A DNA stretch of 6,927 nucleotides, taken from the NCBI GenBank assembly GCA_964230965.1, contig CAXRJA010000024.1:1-6927 (forward strand), in the 5' to 3' direction. A model generated the notes under the pieces. The model was not told the origin of the DNA and did no database searches. It was given only the letters and a program-made list of their open reading frames with translations. This DNA comes from UBA8290 sp964230965 (GTDB taxonomy: Bacteria > Bacillota_I > Bacilli_A > Acholeplasmatales > Acholeplasmataceae). Below, one piece after another: positions 4,261 to 6,927 of this stretch. Numbering within the stretch: the first letter of the stretch is position 1; each line of letters begins with the position of its first letter. Position numbers and translations under genes: made by a program.

Positions 4261-6927
4261 ATGCATTTACTTCAAATTGGATTGGTTTTATTATTTGTAA
4301 CACTACATTTTTTCATTGGATTTTACAGAGGCGTATCAAAATCAGCTTATGCTACATTTGTAAATTTATTAATATCAGTAGCAATCTTGTGGTTTGTTTC
4401 TAATATTTCATTTACAAGTGCTTTGTCTCAGGAAGAGCTCATTGCTCAATTAGAAGTGATGTTTGCTGATGGCAACACACAATTACAATTATTGTTAGCC
4501 TATTCAAATTTTGTAAATTTACTTTTTGGTCTCCTGGAAGTATTCATACGAATCATCGTGTTTTTAGTTTTATACACCGTCGTCCGTTGGTTTTTATCTT
4601 TTGTTATTTTTGGACTTATTTATAAATTTGTCTTTGAAAAACGATTAACAAAAACATACAAAGTTGAAAAAGTATCTTATCATTCTGAAGAAGGTTCAGA
4701 AACTCAAGAAAAAGTAACTAAAAAGAAAATAAAAAAGACATTTACGAGTCGATTTTTCGGTGGCTTATTTGGTGCTGTTCGTGGATTTGTAACATCGATA
4801 TTAATATTATTGCCACTTGTTGTTTTGTTATCGGCAACAAATAATTTAGATTTTGAATCTAATGGAGATGTCTTTGGAGAAACAAACCTAAATGAAGTGA
4901 TTTCTCAATTACAAGTTACTCCTATATTTGAAGAATTACAAAATGACATCTTTGACTTTTCATTTGAAACAAATCTAACTGAAACAAGAGTATTTAACTT
5001 GCGTGACGAACTATATAACGTGACTGCAATAACTCAAAGAGCTTATGAAGCAGGCTTCTTATCAGATCAATTTGATTTAAATAATTTAGGTTCTGAAGAT
5101 GCTGAAGCAATTAAAGACATACTAGGAATTGTTGGAGATTCTGATGTTATGCTTGCATTATTTGAAGTTGGCTCTGATTTAGCAGCCGAAGGCTTGCTAG
5201 AGAGTCTCACTGATATAGGTTTATCTGAGGGGAATGCAACAAAAGCAGCACTTTCTGAATTAAAAGCCATTGATTGGAAATTAGAACTTGCAGCATTAGG
5301 ACTCATTTTCGAAAAACTGACTGCCGTAGGCACAATTGAAGAAATTAGTGCATTACTTGAAGATACAAATAATTTAGCATCACTTAATGAAGCTGAAGTG
5401 AAAGCACTTGCGGATGTTTTAAGAGCTGTTGCTGACTTACAATTGATTAAAGTTGCCAATGTTGGTGTTGAATATGTTTTAGAACTTGAAGATGTTCAAG
5501 CAAACATTGAGTGGTTACCTGTTGCTGAACGTGAAGCATATCTAAAGGAAGCCCTTGCTGAGGTACTTAATGATACAGAATTTTTCTATGGTGAAAACGG
5601 TGATCTTTACAATTTGGCCGACTTATTAGAAGTTGTCCTTGCAGATTACGGTACATTTAGTGTCATTCAACTACTTGAAGAAGATCCAGCTGATGCATTC
5701 TTAACCGAAGATGGTGAAGATTTCTTAAATGCAACATTAGATGAAGTAACACAAGTAGAACTTGTTTCTGCATTACTACCAACAGCTGTCGACTTTGCGT
5801 TATACAATGCATTTGATGCAGATGTTGCTTCAGAATTAGATGAAGCACTTAATGATACAGTAAATAGTTTAGATTTTGATGCAGAATTTGATACATTTGG
5901 TCAAATATTTGGTGCACTTGTAACCTTGACAGCAAATGAATTGCTTGCTGGTAATGAAGATGCCATTGCATTTGTAGATAGAGTTGCTCAAAACAATTTA
6001 CCAACGGTACGCCTACTCGTTGGCTATGTATTTGATGATTCTGTTTTAGTCAATGCAGCACTCAATGAAGCAGCACCAGTATTACTGGATGCCGTTGTTG
6101 AAGACCAAAATACAAAAGATTTATTAGATACAATATTATTTGATGAAAATGGATTGACCATTGATTTAGGTCAAGAACTTAATACATTACTTGATGTCCT
6201 AGAAGATGTATATGGATTTACAACATTACAAGATGCCTTAGATTTAACCAATGGAAATGCTGATGCTGTTGTGTTCTTGGATTCAGTGTTTGCAGATGCA
6301 ACTGAAAGCGCTGCATTAAGAAGTGCACTCAATACGTTATTAGCAGAGTCTCAACTCATTGAACAAGTTGGTAATAACTTTGAAGTAGTACTACCTTATC
6401 TTGTAGAAGATGAAAATACACGTGCATTATTAGAGACTTTACTCGCAGATAATAATGGTGCACTCGCTCTAGATTTCGCTGCAGAAGTCGATACATTACT
6501 CGATATATTAGAAGTAACCTATGCATTTACAACATTAGAAGGACTTTTAGGCGCTACTGAAGGACTTGATTTAAGAAGCTCTGCAAACTTGGGATATGCG
6601 TTTGGTTCACTTGCACCTGAAGATTTTGCAGCATTAGTGACTGCAGTGAAAGACTTACAACTTGTAGGTGCGTTAAATCAAAAGAACACTGAAAGCTTGC
6701 TTGCCTTCTTAGGTGTTGAAAATGTTTATGTGCCTGCAACATTTGATGCAGGATTAGAATTAGAATATGTGCTTAATCTTGTATATGGATTATCGGTATA
6801 CTTACATGAACATATGGAACCTGGATTAACTCCGATTGAAGATGTGGATTTCACAGAGTTAGTATTAAGTGATGCACTTGCAGGATTATTACTTGTTCAA
6901 GAAGGTACACCAAACTCTCAACTGATC
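4261..6927 (+). CDS. CvpA-like membrane protein with giant acidic repeat region (3' partial)
   Basis: The frame runs from ATG 4261 to the window end without a stop (at least 889 aa). Residues 1-195 resemble the CvpA family: a first helix (about 4-20) leading into GFYRG (20-24), then helices at about 32-47 and 85-120 (with VLYTVVRWFL), and FGGLFGAVRGF (166-176) entering a fourth helix (to about 191). The segment 126-164 is strongly basic (KKKIKK) and should be cytoplasmic, placing residues 195 onward outside the cell. The outer part is rich in Leu, Ala, Asp and Glu, has few Lys or Arg and no Cys, and contains about seven diverged repeats of 90-110 aa. CvpA proteins are normally about 150-230 aa, so this extension is exceptional. 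CvpA is named for colicin V production and its biochemical role is poorly defined. I do not recognise the repeat family. An alternative is a mollicute surface protein whose membrane part only resembles CvpA. Confidence 0.8.
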   Translation, partial: MHLLQIGLVLLFVTLHFFIGFYRGVSKSAYATFVNLLISVAILWFVSNISFTSALSQEELIAQLEVMFADGNTQLQLLLAYSNFVNLLFGLLEVFIRIIVFLVLYTVVRWFLSFVIFGLIYKFVFEKRLTKTYKVEKVSYHSEEGSETQEKVTKKKIKKTFTSRFFGGLFGAVRGFVTSILILLPLVVLLSATNNLDFESNGDVFGETNLNEVISQLQVTPIFEELQNDIFDFSFETNLTETRVFNLRDELYNVTAITQRAYEAGFLSDQFDLNNLGSEDAEAIKDILGIVGDSDVMLALFEVGSDLAAEGLLESLTDIGLSEGNATKAALSELKAIDWKLELAALGLIFEKLTAVGTIEEISALLEDTNNLASLNEAEVKALADVLRAVADLQLIKVANVGVEYVLELEDVQANIEWLPVAEREAYLKEALAEVLNDTEFFYGENGDLYNLADLLEVVLADYGTFSVIQLLEEDPADAFLTEDGEDFLNATLDEVTQVELVSALLPTAVDFALYNAFDADVASELDEALNDTVNSLDFDAEFDTFGQIFGALVTLTANELLAGNEDAIAFVDRVAQNNLPTVRLLVGYVFDDSVLVNAALNEAAPVLLDAVVEDQNTKDLLDTILFDENGLTIDLGQELNTLLDVLEDVYGFTTLQDALDLTNGNADAVVFLDSVFADATESAALRSALNTLLAESQLIEQVGNNFEVVLPYLVEDENTRALLETLLADNNGALALDFAAEVDTLLDILEVTYAFTTLEGLLGATEGLDLRSSANLGYAFGSLAPEDFAALVTAVKDLQLVGALNQKNTESLLAFLGVENVYVPATFDAGLELEYVLNLVYGLSVYLHEHMEPGLTPIEDVDFTELVLSDALAGLLLVQEGTPNSQLI
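4993..6927 (+). repeat. Tandem diverged 90-110-residue coding repeats
   Basis: Units begin near residues 245, 338, 449, 538, 635, 738 and 829 of the CvpA-like protein (nt 4993, 5272, 5605, 5872, 6163, 6472, 6745). Each opens with a variant of D-x-x-x-E-L/F-x-x-L-x-x-I/V-L/F. The clearest pair is units 5 and 6: TLLDVLEDVYGFTTLQ (642-657) against TLLDILEVTYAFTTLE (745-760). Before these, VEDQNTKDLLDTIL (613-626) matches VEDENTRALLETLL (715-728). Their spacing is 102-103 residues. The other units are much more diverged and their boundaries are approximate. The last unit is cut by the window end. Confidence 0.6.

Noticed and set aside
5067..5459. Reverse-strand open frame of 130 codons inside the CvpA-like gene
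   Set aside because: Its Ser/Ala-rich product comes from antisense reading of the Leu/Ala/Glu-rich repeats; the + frame is open for 889 codons with a good ribosome site.
5663..5848. Reverse-strand Leu/His/Gln-rich open frame
   Set aside because: It is a low-complexity antisense artefact of the repeat codon bias; the same holds for 6554-6742.
1..6927. CRISPR array, tRNA/rRNA genes, insertion sequences
   Set aside because: I saw no direct-repeat/spacer pattern, no cloverleaf or rRNA-like block and no transposase; intergenic space totals under 200 bp.

Overview
The window is AT-rich and every gene lies on the + strand. Tryptophan is encoded only by TGG, and no TGA is read through in any of the four genes. 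This excludes the UGA=Trp code of mycoplasmas and spiroplasmas. The DnaE polymerase is short (961 aa), as in mollicutes, the flavodoxin is of the clostridial short-chain type, and there are large membrane-anchored surface proteins. Together these suggest an Acholeplasma-like or related standard-code mollicute or low-GC firmicute. The organism assignment is an inference, not a species identification.

Layout. (1) Positions 3-776 hold the 3' part of a surface protein made of Ig-like modules, with a C-terminal membrane anchor. (2) Inside its last codons lies a perfect-consensus promoter (TTGACA, 17 bp, TATAAT; 718-746) that should drive the next gene. (3) Positions 780-1208 encode a complete flavodoxin. 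(4) A compact GC-stemmed hairpin with a T tract (1205-1232) follows it and looks like an intrinsic terminator or attenuator. (5) Positions 1246-4131 encode a DnaE-type DNA polymerase III alpha subunit. It most likely starts at a TTG with a well-placed Shine-Dalgarno, not at the upstream GTG, which is buried in the hairpin. (6) Positions 4132-4260 are a 129-bp regulatory gap with A9 and T7 tracts, an extended -10 promoter candidate and a perfect 14-bp palindrome. (7) From 4261 to the window end is an uninterrupted reading frame of at least 889 codons. It encodes a CvpA-like four-helix membrane domain followed by a huge, very acidic, leucine/alanine-rich outer region built of about seven diverged repeats of 90-110 residues.

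The genes do not form an obvious pathway: envelope protein, electron carrier, replication polymerase, envelope protein. The most unusual content is the last gene, a CvpA-type membrane module carrying a giant acidic repeat region. Next come the regulatory arrangement around flavodoxin and dnaE (strong promoter, short gene, hairpin, TTG start) and the complete loss of the recognisable PHP metal ligands in DnaE.
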